NCBI GenBank assembly: GCA_964395095.1
Contig: CAYMZZ010000002.1
Span: 350,864 to 414,863 of the forward strand
From: CAYMZZ01 sp964395095
GTDB lineage: Bacteria; Bacteroidota; Bacteroidia; Chitinophagales; Chitinophagaceae
Direction: 5' to 3'
Length of the DNA: 64,000 nucleotides
The position numbers and the translations under genes are program-made. Of this stretch, positions 44,392 through 52,179 are shown one piece after another (within the stretch, counting starts at the first letter, position 1; every line of letters starts with the position of its first letter). The notes beneath the pieces were generated by a model that saw only the letters and a list, made by a program, of their open reading frames with translations, had not been told where the DNA came from and searched no databases.

Positions 44392-45204
44392 TTATTCAGT
44401 TGGGTTTTCGTCGTCGGGAATCAGGCCTTCTTCTTCCAGTTCGGCCAGCCGTTTTTCCGGCTCATTGTATTCGATAATGAAATTATTCTTGCCTTCACCA
44501 ATCATGATCTTCATAAATTTCTGCTGCACCAGCTCGAGCAGCGAAAGAAAAAGAAATATGGCATGAACGCGGTTTTCCGCGTGCTGGAATATTTTTTCGA
44601 AGGAAACCGTTTTTTCCTGTTGCGCCAGCGACAACATATCCTGCCGGCTGTTTTCCATGGTATAGCGATATTGCACCACGGTATGCACCGGTTTATTTAC
44701 GCGGTCGCTGTATTTCTGCATGGCTTTTTCAAAAGCCTTCATCAGTTTAAACAGCGTGATCTGCTGGATCTCGGTGCCTTCTCCGGCTTCTTCACCAATT
44801 TCAGACAGTTCTTTTTGAATATTACCCCGCTTCACCATCAGCATACGTATGGCTTCCATCTCCGCCATTTGTGCCGATGCTTCTTTGAAGCGTTTATACT
44901 CCAGTATTTTGTTCACCAGTTCTTCGCGCGGATCAATCTCATTGCCCTGTGCATCCAGTTCCTTGCGCGGCAGGAGCATTTTGGCTTTGATGCGCATAAG
45001 GGTGGAGATGAAAAGGATAAACTCACTCGACAATTCGATATTCAGACTTTCCTGTTGATGGATATAGTCGAGAAAATCGTTGGTGATGCGGGTGATGGGG
45101 ATATTATAGATATCCAGTTCATCGCGTTCGATAAAAAAGAGCAACAGATCGAAGGGACCTTCAAACTGCGGTAATTTGATTTGATAAGAGGGTGTATTGA
45201 CCAT
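44392..45204 (-). CDS. scpA: Segregation and condensation protein A
   Basis: Kleisin subunit of the SMC-ScpAB condensin that organises and segregates chromosomes. 270 residues. The N-terminal YQIKLPQFEGPFDLLLFFIE and ITNDFLDYIHQ bind the SMC neck, a Lys/Glu-rich middle region follows, and the C-terminal winged helix ends with VSFEKIFQHAENRVHAIFLFLSLLELV-like residues (split here as VSFEKIFQHAENRVHAI, FLFLSLLELV). scpB and smc are not adjacent. A terminator for the upstream mscL separates them, so scpA is transcribed from the short interval before its ATG. Confidence 0.96.
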   Translation of the reverse strand: MVNTPSYQIKLPQFEGPFDLLLFFIERDELDIYNIPITRITNDFLDYIHQQESLNIELSSEFILFISTLMRIKAKMLLPRKELDAQGNEIDPREELVNKILEYKRFKEASAQMAEMEAIRMLMVKRGNIQKELSEIGEEAGEGTEIQQITLFKLMKAFEKAMQKYSDRVNKPVHTVVQYRYTMENSRQDMLSLAQQEKTVSFEKIFQHAENRVHAIFLFLSLLELVQQKFMKIMIGEGKNNFIIEYNEPEKRLAELEEEGLIPDDENPTE

Positions 45205-45214
45205 GCTGGTGAAT

Positions 45215-45254
45215 TAATAAAAAGAGCCCGGTGCGGATTTACCGGACGGGGCTC
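45215..45254 (-). terminator. mscL terminator
   Basis: On the minus strand GAGCCCC pairs with GGGCTC (45254-45224) with an inner GGT/ACC pair, followed by TTTTTATT. It lies between mscL and the scpA start. Confidence 0.75.
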
Positions 45255-45280
45255 AAAAATACGGGAAATAGCCATACGGC

Positions 45281-45658
45281 TTATTTCCGGAGGCTGTCGC
45301 GAATTTCGCGCAGTAGCACCACTTCTTCGGCGGGTGGGGGAGGAGGCGCCGGAGCTGCCTCTTTTTTCGCCATGGCCTTGTTCATGGCCTTGATGATCAG
45401 GAAGAGTACAAATGCCACTAAAATGAAATCTATAACGGCCTGGAGAAATCCGCCAATGGGAAAAATCGTGTTCCCGATGGTAACGCTCAGTTCGCTCACC
45501 CCGCCTTTGCCCATTACCAGGCTGATGATGGGCATGATGATGGTGTCGGTAAGGGCTGTCACAATTTTTCCAAATGCGCCGCCAATAATTACGGCCACGG
45601 CCAGGTCAACGATATTGCCCTTCATGGCAAAGGCCTTGAATTCTTTCAATAAGCTCAT
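45281..45658 (-). CDS. mscL: Large-conductance mechanosensitive channel
   Basis: 125-residue channel that opens under membrane tension to release solutes during osmotic downshock; forms pentamers. Starts with the amphipathic MSLLKEFKAFAMKGNIVDLAV, then TM1 (about 15-45; VAVIIGGAFGKIVTALTDTI), a short periplasmic loop and TM2 (about 70-95; AVIDFILVAFVLFLIIKAM), then a C-terminal helix (EEVVLLREIRDSLRK) after a Pro/Ala linker. All features of a functional channel are present. Followed by a hairpin terminator. Confidence 0.97.
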   Translation of the reverse strand: MSLLKEFKAFAMKGNIVDLAVAVIIGGAFGKIVTALTDTIIMPIISLVMGKGGVSELSVTIGNTIFPIGGFLQAVIDFILVAFVLFLIIKAMNKAMAKKEAAPAPPPPPAEEVVLLREIRDSLRK

Positions 45659-45743
45659 AGTTGGTTAGTTTGAAGTGTGGGTAATGAGGTTTGTTTCCGG
45701 CTAAAAAGATAAGTCAATTTCCGGGTTTGGAGCTCAATGAGAC

Positions 45744-46490
45744 CTATTTCTTTATCCCCGGAAACTGCATGTCGAGGCTTTTCAGGGTGTCGCGTAATTT
45801 TACCGCTACCAGGTATTCCTTATACCAGTTTTGGTCGGAGGGAATGATATGCCATTCCGGTTTGTTACAGGCTTCAAAGCATTCTTCATACATCTGCCGG
45901 TAAATATCCCAGAGATGCGATTCATCAAAATCTTTCTCATTATATTTCCACCTTTTGGCGGGGTCTTTAATGCGTTCCGTGAGTCGCTCCAATTGCTCCT
46001 CATGCGATATATGCAGGTAAAATTTCAGGATCTGTGTGCGGCTATGCTCCTGTAGCAACTGTTCAAAATCGTTGATGGCCTTCATACGCTTACGGGCGGT
46101 GTTATCATCGCACCATTTATGTACGCGGGTTACCAGAATATCTTCATAATGCGAACGGTTAAAAACCTGGATCATTCCCCTGGCCGGGGCATGGCGGTGA
46201 ATGCGCCAAAGGAAATCATGGGATAGCTCTTCTTCCGTGGGTGCCTTAAAGGATTGTACGCGTACGCCCTGTGGATTCATATTGCCGAGTACATCGCGGA
46301 TCAAACCGTCTTTACCTGCCGCATCCATTCCCTGTATCACGATCAGGATGGAATGCTTGCTTTCCGCATACAGGAGGTTTTGTAATTCGTCCAGCTCTTC
46401 CAATATGGCTGCCGTTTCCTGGTTAATTTTTTCCTTATCGAGTTCCTTTGGCGCGCGCGTGGGAATATCGGCCAGTTTGATAGAAGCCAT
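45744..46490 (-). CDS. Polyphosphate kinase 2 family protein
   Basis: 248 residues from the ATG at 46490 (MASIKLADIP); an ATG 7 codons upstream is less likely. PPK2 enzymes move phosphate between polyphosphate and nucleotides. Walker A is GMDAAGKDG (about 57-65); the lid and conserved FNRSHYEDILVTRVH, SFKAPTEEE and RWKYNEKDFDE segments are those of class I/III PPK2 (PPK2 PF03976). AMP versus ADP preference cannot be told from sequence by eye. Divergent from an EamA transporter across an 18-bp palindrome. Confidence 0.94.
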   Translation of the reverse strand: MASIKLADIPTRAPKELDKEKINQETAAILEELDELQNLLYAESKHSILIVIQGMDAAGKDGLIRDVLGNMNPQGVRVQSFKAPTEEELSHDFLWRIHRHAPARGMIQVFNRSHYEDILVTRVHKWCDDNTARKRMKAINDFEQLLQEHSRTQILKFYLHISHEEQLERLTERIKDPAKRWKYNEKDFDESHLWDIYRQMYEECFEACNKPEWHIIPSDQNWYKEYLVAVKLRDTLKSLDMQFPGIKK

Positions 46491-46522
46491 AGGCGTTTTT
46501 TTTGAACACACAATATACCAAT

Positions 46523-46570
46523 CTTATTCTTCAAACCCCGAGCCTGAGGGTGCGGGGTTTGAAGAATAAG
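46523..46570. promoter_or_regulatory. 18-bp perfect palindrome between ppk2 and the EamA gene
   Basis: CTTATTCTTCAAACCCCG (46523-46540) and its exact reverse complement (46553-46570) flank a 12-nt centre. There is no T-run. It lies in the divergent promoter region: the right arm would cover the -33 area of the EamA gene (candidate -7 CAATTTTG at 46574-46581). Could be an operator for a regulator controlling both genes. Confidence 0.6.
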
Positions 46571-46587
46571 CTGCAATTTTGCGGGCT

Positions 46588-47469
46588 ATGCAATCAAATG
46601 GGATCAAATGGCTGCTATTTCTGCTGCTGTGTTTTGTATGGGGTAGTTCATTTATTTTGATGAAGGCAAGTCGCGATGGATTGACCGGGTTGCAGATTGG
46701 CGCATTACGAATATTCTCCGCCGGATTAGTATGCCTGCCCTTTGTGTTCCATCATTTCAGGAAAATTCCCTCACGAAAAACGGGACTCTTATTCCTGACG
46801 GGGATGCTGGGCAATTTACTGCCAGCGCTCCTTTTTGCGCTGGCCATTACGCGTATCGACAGTTCGCTGGCGGGTGTGCTCAATTCGCTGACGCCGCTCT
46901 GCGTGGTTTGTATCGGCGTGTGGGTTTATCGCGATAGCATTTCCAGCAAAAAGATTATCGGTATCCTGGTTGGTTTTGCCGGGCTTTGCCTGCTCAGTTT
47001 GGGTCAGAGCCAAATTGCCCATTGGGGCAACCTGGGTTATGCCTCCCTGGTGTTGCTGGCAACAATATGTTACGGGTTTAATGTAAACCTGGTGAGTCAT
47101 CAACTTTCATCATTACCACCCATAGCGGTAGCCACCACATCGCTGGCACTCATGATCGTGCCGGCGGGACTTGTTCTGGCATTTACGGGATTTTTCTCGC
47201 TTCCCTTTCAGGATACCATCGTACAATGGGCCGTGCTGAATTCGGTGATTTTAGGGATTGTGAGCAGCGCTATCGCTACAGCCCTGTTTTATCTGCTGGT
47301 TCAAATAGCAGGCGGGCTTTTCGCTTCATTAGTTACCTATGGTATTCCCTTTGTGGCGCTAAGCTGGGGCTTCCTCGACGGAGAAAAGATTACCTGGTTT
47401 ACGGTAATTAGTTTGGGAGTGATTTTGGGGGGAGTGTATTTGGCACAGAGGAGTCGAGGGAAGTTGTAA
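46588..47469 (+). CDS. EamA-family (DMT) transporter
   Basis: 293 residues from the ATG at 46588. Ten predicted helices in two EamA repeats (about 1-135 and 150-290); the first begins with LLFLLLCFVWGSSFILMKAS, the typical WGSxF motif. Members export amino acids, metabolites or sugars; substrate unknown. The last three codons (AAG TTG TAA, Lys-Leu-stop) belong to the heptamer array that follows, so the native C-terminus may have been replaced by it. CAATTTTG 6 nt upstream is a candidate -7 box. Confidence 0.92.
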   Translation: MQSNGIKWLLFLLLCFVWGSSFILMKASRDGLTGLQIGALRIFSAGLVCLPFVFHHFRKIPSRKTGLLFLTGMLGNLLPALLFALAITRIDSSLAGVLNSLTPLCVVCIGVWVYRDSISSKKIIGILVGFAGLCLLSLGQSQIAHWGNLGYASLVLLATICYGFNVNLVSHQLSSLPPIAVATTSLALMIVPAGLVLAFTGFFSLPFQDTIVQWAVLNSVILGIVSSAIATALFYLLVQIAGGLFASLVTYGIPFVALSWGFLDGEKITWFTVISLGVILGGVYLAQRSRGKL

Positions 47470-47578
47470 GTTTTAAGTTGTAAGTTGTAAGTCGTTGTTG
47501 GTTTTTACTTGAAAAATTAATAACCAATTCCATGAAACATAATCAACTTAAAACTTAAAGCTTACAACTTACAACTCC
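47461..47578. repeat. Inverted heptamer array pair between convergent genes
   Basis: Left arm from about 47461 to 47499 (AAGTTGT, AAGTTTT, AAGTTGT, AAGTTGT) starts inside the EamA gene and supplies its stop. Right arm 47541-47578 ends at the frr stop. The loop itself can pair (TTGGTTTTTA with TAACCAA). A single pair thus serves two convergent genes. Confidence 0.9.
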
Positions 47579-48148
47579 CTACACCGCCATCACCTCTTTC
47601 TCTTTCGCCGCCAGGTGTTTTTCTACCAGGGCTATAAATTTATCGGTGAGGTTTTGAATATCGGTTTCTGCATCTTTGGCGGCGTCTTCGCTGAGCCCGT
47701 TTTTCTGCAATTTCTTGATGTGTTCGATGGCATCGCGGCGGATATTGCGGATGGCCACTTTGCTATGCTCTCCTTCGCTCTGGCAGCGTTTCACCAGTTC
47801 GCGGCGGCGCTCTTCGGTAAGTGGCGGCAGGAAGAGCCGGATCAGGACACCATCATTTTGGGGGGTAACGCCGATATTGGCGCCAATGATGGCCTTTTCG
47901 ATGGGCTGCAACATATTTTTTTCCCAGGGCTGAATACTGAGGGTGCGTACATCCAAAACGTTGATATTGGCAACCTGGTTAATGGGCATGGGGGAACCAT
48001 AATAGTCTACGACGATTCCATCCAGCATTTGTGCATTGGCCTTGCCCGCGCGGATCTTTACCAGTTCCGCCTCCAGGTGGTTGATCGCTTTTTTCATCAT
48101 TTCATCGGCATTGCCGATTATCTTCGATATTTCTTCCATAGTCTGCAT
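47579..48148 (-). CDS. frr: Ribosome recycling factor
   Basis: 189-residue factor that, with EF-G, splits post-termination ribosomes. The N-terminal EEISKIIGNADEMMKKAINHL helix, LVKIRAGKANAQMLDGIVVDY hinge region and LTEERRRELVKRCQSEGEHS are diagnostic. Start either at the ATG at 48148 or three codons later (MEEISK); both are close to a TAGATTTG box (48166-48159), so the leader is short. pyrH, its usual partner, is absent. The stop is directly followed by a heptamer arm shared with the convergent EamA gene. Confidence 0.97.
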   Translation of the reverse strand: MQTMEEISKIIGNADEMMKKAINHLEAELVKIRAGKANAQMLDGIVVDYYGSPMPINQVANINVLDVRTLSIQPWEKNMLQPIEKAIIGANIGVTPQNDGVLIRLFLPPLTEERRRELVKRCQSEGEHSKVAIRNIRRDAIEHIKKLQKNGLSEDAAKDAETDIQNLTDKFIALVEKHLAAKEKEVMAV

Positions 48149-48158
48149 TTTTCAGTCG

Positions 48159-48166
48159 CAAATCTA
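48159..48166 (-). promoter_or_regulatory. -7 box of the frr promoter
   Basis: TAGATTTG, 10 nt before the first candidate ATG of frr. It follows a terminator of the upstream gene, confirming a separate transcription unit. Confidence 0.55.
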
Positions 48167-48184
48167 ATGATAAGCACCCGTTTT

Positions 48185-48215
48185 AAAAAAAGAAGCCGGT
48201 TCAGAAGAACCGGCT
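48185..48215 (-). terminator. Terminator of the WecA/MraY-like gene
   Basis: On the minus strand AGCCGGTTC pairs with GAACCGGCT (48215-48194, 4-nt loop), followed by TCTTTTTTT. It lies 24 nt after the stop. Confidence 0.85.
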
Positions 48216-48238
48216 GGTGAAAATATTTTTTGCGTGGA

Positions 48239-49378
48239 TCAATTTAGATCTGCGGTGGATGCTTCCTGGGTGAGTGTGACCACTTTGGAAGTGGTTTTCA
48301 CTTCTTTGAGCTCGTTTACAGGCCGGGCTACCCGCATGCGCTTGCGTTGCGGAGTGGTATAGTAGAGCATTCCAATGCCGGCAAAGGCAAGGGTTGTTAA
48401 AATCAGCAGCAGGTAAGTGGAGCCCAATGAACGGCCTGCATAAGCCAGCACCACAAAACCGATATTGGCACCCACGCACACCAGGGTGATGGCTGCATGA
48501 CCAAGTCCCTTGCTGAGCAACAGGTGATGAATATGGTTCCGATCGGGTGAAAAGGGCGAACGTCCATTGAAAATGCGGATACCAAAAACACGAAGCGTAT
48601 CGAGCAGGGGAATGATCAATATCGAAATACCCACAGCAGCGGCAGATTGAATGGGAACCACTACAGAGGCGTCGCTGGCCACATTAATAAATTTGATCAC
48701 GAGGATCGAATTGACCAATCCTATCATGAGGGAGCCTGAATCGCCCATAAATATTTTAGCGGGGTGATGGTTGAAAATCAGGAAAGCTACCAGGCTGCCG
48801 GCCAGTGAATAAGCCATTAGGGCGTAGGCCTCGTAGCCGATCATGTAGAAATAAGTACCGAAAATAAGCATGGTAAGGGTGCCCAAACTGGCTGCCAGTC
48901 CATCTACACCATCGATCAGGTTGAATGAATTGATGATTACGATAATGGTGAAATAGGTAAGTGCCAAAGCAAAACCTTCGGGAAGGGATTCAAATCCAAA
49001 CAGGCCATGCATACTATCGAGGCGTATATCGCCCAGGTGAATTAAAATGGAAGCGGCCACTACCTGGCCGATGAATTTTTTGCTGGCCGACAAAACAATC
49101 AGGTCATCTTTCAAACCCAGAAAAAAGATCACCAGCGCTGCCGCGAAGAAATATTGGAATTCGGGATTCAGGTATCCCTGGATGGAGAGCAAAGAAGCCA
49201 ATAGAAAACCCCCGAAAATTCCCACACCACCCAGCGAAGCTACCGCATGCGTATGGACCTTTCTTTCATCGGGAATATCGTAGAGCTTTTTTTGGTCTGC
49301 AATCTGCAATACAACGGGTATAGCCAGGAATGTTATAATGAACGAAACCGAAGCTGTTAACAAAACATCAAGCATCAA
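48239..49378 (-). CDS. MraY/WecA-type undecaprenyl-phosphate sugar-1-phosphate transferase
   Basis: 379 residues with about ten transmembrane helices. Family signatures: GLKDDL, NLIDGVDGLAASLG, FNHHPAKIFMGDSGSLMIG and the cytoplasmic HIHHLLLSKG loop. The enzymes move a UDP-sugar phosphate (often GlcNAc-1-P) onto undecaprenyl phosphate, starting O-antigen, capsule or exopolysaccharide synthesis. The extended Lys/Thr-rich C-terminal tail (RMRVARPVNELKEVKTTSK) is not part of the catalytic core. No glycan gene cluster is adjacent. A TATTTTTG box and a strong terminator frame it. Confidence 0.93.
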   Translation of the reverse strand: MMLDVLLTASVSFIITFLAIPVVLQIADQKKLYDIPDERKVHTHAVASLGGVGIFGGFLLASLLSIQGYLNPEFQYFFAAALVIFFLGLKDDLIVLSASKKFIGQVVAASILIHLGDIRLDSMHGLFGFESLPEGFALALTYFTIIVIINSFNLIDGVDGLAASLGTLTMLIFGTYFYMIGYEAYALMAYSLAGSLVAFLIFNHHPAKIFMGDSGSLMIGLVNSILVIKFINVASDASVVVPIQSAAAVGISILIIPLLDTLRVFGIRIFNGRSPFSPDRNHIHHLLLSKGLGHAAITLVCVGANIGFVVLAYAGRSLGSTYLLLILTTLAFAGIGMLYYTTPQRKRMRVARPVNELKEVKTTSKVVTLTQEASTADLN

Positions 49379-49394
49379 GCAGGGTTTTACGGTA

Positions 49395-49402
49395 CAAAAA
49401 TA
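49395..49402 (-). promoter_or_regulatory. -7 box of the WecA/MraY-like gene
   Basis: TATTTTTG on the minus strand, 16 nt before the ATG, an exact TAnnTTTG match. Confidence 0.55.
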
Positions 49403-49620
49403 GGCCTAAACCTTACGGCTTATCAGAGGGTAGGAATTATTTAATATGGTGCTTGTTAAGATTCAATCCCATACCACTCCAGTCAGACTCAAGGGAAAAA
49501 TGGATTTTGAGACTGATATTGCAATCGGATGGAATTATTCGGAAAAAGTCTGCACTTTTGCAGCACCTCGACAACTTCGAGGCGGAAAGATACAAAAAGT
49601 TTAAAAAGATACTAATTTTT

Positions 49621-50454
49621 ATGCCAGAACTGACATCCATCGCATCGCAGGTACGCCGTGATATCGTTCGCATGGTACACGGGGTCAATAGTGGCCATCC
49701 CGGGGGCAGCCTGGGATGCACCGACTTCCTTACTGCATTGTATTTCAAGGTAATGAAACATGACCCTGCCTTCCACATGGAAGCCCACAATGAGGATGTT
49801 TTCATTCTGTCCAATGGACATATTTCCCCGGTATTTTATTCCGTTCTGGCGCGCAGCGGTTATTTCGACATCAGCGAACTGGCCAGCTTTCGTAAAATCA
49901 ATTCCCGGCTGCAGGGTCACCCCGCCACCCACGAGCACCTGCCAGGGGTTCGTATCGCGAGCGGATCGCTGGGGCAGGGCATGAGCGTGGCCATTGGAGT
50001 GGCACTTGGCAAAAAGTTGAACAAGGACACCAACCTGGTTTTTTCCCTGCACGGAGATGGGGAACTGAACGAAGGTCAAATATGGGAAGCCGTATTAGCG
50101 GCAGCACATCATAAAGTGGATAATCTCATCTCGACCATCGACTGGAATGGCCAGCAGATCGACGGGCCTACCAGCAAGGTGATGAACCTGGGCGACCTGA
50201 ATGCCAAATTCACTGCCTTTGGCTGGGCTACTCTCGAGATGGATGGCAATGATATGGACGAAGTGGTGGCCACGCTGGAAAAGGCGAAGTCAATGACCGG
50301 AAAAGGACAGCCCATCGCGTTATTGATGCGCACCGTAATGGGGAAAGGGGTTGACTTTATGGAAGGCACCCACGAATGGCACGGGATTGCTCCCAATGAT
50401 GAACAATTGGCCAGGGCCCTGGCACAATTGCCGGAAACCTTGGGCGACTATTGA
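49621..50454 (+). CDS. Transketolase, N-terminal subunit
   Basis: 277 residues from the ATG at 49621 (a start 56 codons upstream gives a non-conserved basic leader). It corresponds to the TPP-binding half of transketolase: HGVNSGHPGGSLGCTDF, HEHLPGVRIASGSLGQGMSVAIG and the GDGELNEGQIWEAVLAAAHH diphosphate motif, with MGKGVDFMEG near the end. Split transketolases are common in Bacteroidota, usually with the C-terminal half directly downstream; here the next genes are an ABC permease and rbfA on the other strand, so the partner lies elsewhere. Confidence 0.93.
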   Translation: MPELTSIASQVRRDIVRMVHGVNSGHPGGSLGCTDFLTALYFKVMKHDPAFHMEAHNEDVFILSNGHISPVFYSVLARSGYFDISELASFRKINSRLQGHPATHEHLPGVRIASGSLGQGMSVAIGVALGKKLNKDTNLVFSLHGDGELNEGQIWEAVLAAAHHKVDNLISTIDWNGQQIDGPTSKVMNLGDLNAKFTAFGWATLEMDGNDMDEVVATLEKAKSMTGKGQPIALLMRTVMGKGVDFMEGTHEWHGIAPNDEQLARALAQLPETLGDY

Positions 50455-50462
50455 CTTCCCTG

Positions 50463-50478
50463 CCCCCCAGAAGGGGGG
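50463..50478. terminator. Hairpin between convergent genes
   Basis: CCCCCC (50463-50468) and GGGGGG (50473-50478) around AGAA, between the transketolase and permease stops. No T-run, so activity is uncertain. Confidence 0.4.
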
Positions 50479-50482
50479 TAGG

Positions 50483-51706
50483 TCATTCTTCCCGGATAAC
50501 AAATTGCTGTTTTGCCGCTTTGCGTGCCGGTAGCCAGGAAGCGAGGAGGGCTATTATGAATACGGTAGCTGTTACCAACAAAAAGTCGGCAGCTCTTAGC
50601 TCAACCGGAAAATATTCAATCAGGAAACTGCCACCTTCCAGCTTCAGCAGGTGAAATTTCATTTGCAGTAAGGCGATGGTCAATGCGAGTGACATGCCGA
50701 TGCCGGCACCAATAATGGCCAGCAGGAATCCTTCACTCAGAAATACACGCCGGATAAATGTTTTGCGGGCTCCCAGCGCATGCAGGATGCTGATATCCTT
50801 TTGCTTTTCGAGCACCAGCATGGTGAGGGCGCCAATCATGTTGAAGGCTCCCACCACCAGGATCAGACTAAGGACGCCATAAATAATCCAGCGTTCGAGG
50901 TTCATGACCGAATAAAGGCTCTGGTTTTGCTGGTAACGTGTTTGTACTAAATAGCCTTCGCCAAAAACCTTCGCCACCTGTTCGCGCATGGATTTTTCAT
51001 CATCAGCATTCCGGAGTTTTATTTCAATTCCACTGAATTCGTTGGGGTCCATACGCAGAGCCCTACGGGCGAAATCGATATTGGTAAGTGCGTATTTATT
51101 ATCAAAATCCTGTTGAATAAAGAAGGCTGCGGTAGGAGGGGCTTCTGCAATGCTGATATCTTCGAGTGGATCTAATTGTTCGCCGCCATTTTTGCGGGGC
51201 AGGATGATGCGTAAATTCGTGAGGTTTCGATCGGCCTGCACGCCCAGCGCGCCTTCCAGCCCCACCCCCAGGATCAGGCGGGGTTCATCGGCAGTACCCA
51301 GTTCAAATTCGCCTCGCACCAGGTAATCGGCCACCCCGGTTACGTACCGGTACTGCTGATCGGCTGCTTTCAATGTAGCCACGGTCTGATTTTCTCCATT
51401 TTGCAGCAGTGCTTTTTCTTCTACCACACCCGTATATGCCATAACACCGGGCAAGGCAGCCAGTTGCCTCAGTTGCTCAGGGCTGGCCCGCATGGTTTTG
51501 CCAGTGGCGGGGGAAACCTTCAGATCGGTATAAAAACTGGAATAGAGCGATTTGACGAAACCTTCAAATCCATTGAATACACTCAGCACCAGGATCAGTG
51601 AGGCGGTGCCCACCACAATGGCGCCAATGCTGATCCAGGCGATCACATTGATGGCATTCGTTGTTTTTTTGGCTTTGAAATAGCGCCAGGCGAAAAGAAA
51701 GTTCAT
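50483..51706 (-). CDS. LolC/FtsX-type ABC transporter permease
   Basis: 407 residues with the MacB/FtsX topology: one N-terminal membrane helix (about 20-45; IAWISIGAIVVGTASLILVL), a large periplasmic domain (about 50-270) and three C-terminal helices (about 280-395; RWIIYGVLSLILVVGAFNMI and others). The plan matches LolC/LolE, which extract lipoproteins from the inner membrane. No ATPase (LolD) is adjacent. It follows rbfA by 24 nt and is probably cotranscribed with it. Confidence 0.9.
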   Translation of the reverse strand: MNFLFAWRYFKAKKTTNAINVIAWISIGAIVVGTASLILVLSVFNGFEGFVKSLYSSFYTDLKVSPATGKTMRASPEQLRQLAALPGVMAYTGVVEEKALLQNGENQTVATLKAADQQYRYVTGVADYLVRGEFELGTADEPRLILGVGLEGALGVQADRNLTNLRIILPRKNGGEQLDPLEDISIAEAPPTAAFFIQQDFDNKYALTNIDFARRALRMDPNEFSGIEIKLRNADDEKSMREQVAKVFGEGYLVQTRYQQNQSLYSVMNLERWIIYGVLSLILVVGAFNMIGALTMLVLEKQKDISILHALGARKTFIRRVFLSEGFLLAIIGAGIGMSLALTIALLQMKFHLLKLEGGSFLIEYFPVELRAADFLLVTATVFIIALLASWLPARKAAKQQFVIREE

Positions 51707-51730
51707 GTGTTTGCCAGGGGAATGGCCGGG

Positions 51731-52090
51731 TTATTTTCCTTCGTCTTTTATTTTCTTAAACAGTTCTTCCAGGCGAAATACATGATCAAGCGTATCATCC
51801 TGGAAAAATTTCAGCACCGGAATATTGCGCAATTGATGCCTTACGCTGGCGGCCAGTTCCTTCTTGATATCATGATGCCGGTCTTCAATCCTCTTCATTG
51901 CCGCCTCCGGGTCCTTTACCTGGAAAAAACTCAGATAAAACCGCGCTTCCAGCAGGTCGGGAGTAACCTTTACACCTGATATGGACACCATGCCTCCATC
52001 TATCATACTCAGGCCCAGCTTTTGAAAAATCTGGTTCATTTCTTCGTTCAGCAAACCGGCGATTTGCTTTTGTCTTTTTCCTTCTTCCAT
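51731..52090 (-). CDS. rbfA: Ribosome-binding factor A
   Basis: 119-residue 30S assembly factor with a KH-like fold, important in cold. The start MEEGKRQKQIAGLLNEEMNQ, the MVSISGVKVTPDLLEARFYL core and LRNIPVLKFFQDDTLD near the end are typical. It lies upstream of the LolC/FtsX-like permease on the same strand and is divergent from the MsbA-like exporter. Confidence 0.96.
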   Translation of the reverse strand: MEEGKRQKQIAGLLNEEMNQIFQKLGLSMIDGGMVSISGVKVTPDLLEARFYLSFFQVKDPEAAMKRIEDRHHDIKKELAASVRHQLRNIPVLKFFQDDTLDHVFRLEELFKKIKDEGK

Positions 52091-52179
52091 AGTATTCCGG
52101 TTTTAGGGTGTTTGACCAAAATTCGGCAGACGCTGTAAAATTACTTACTTTGCTCCGTTTAAGCGAACGACAAGCGAGA

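Noticed and set aside
49453..50454. Frameshifted full-length transketolase
   Set aside because: No C-terminal transketolase sequence follows in any frame; the gene ends cleanly and an FtsX-type permease follows on the other strand.
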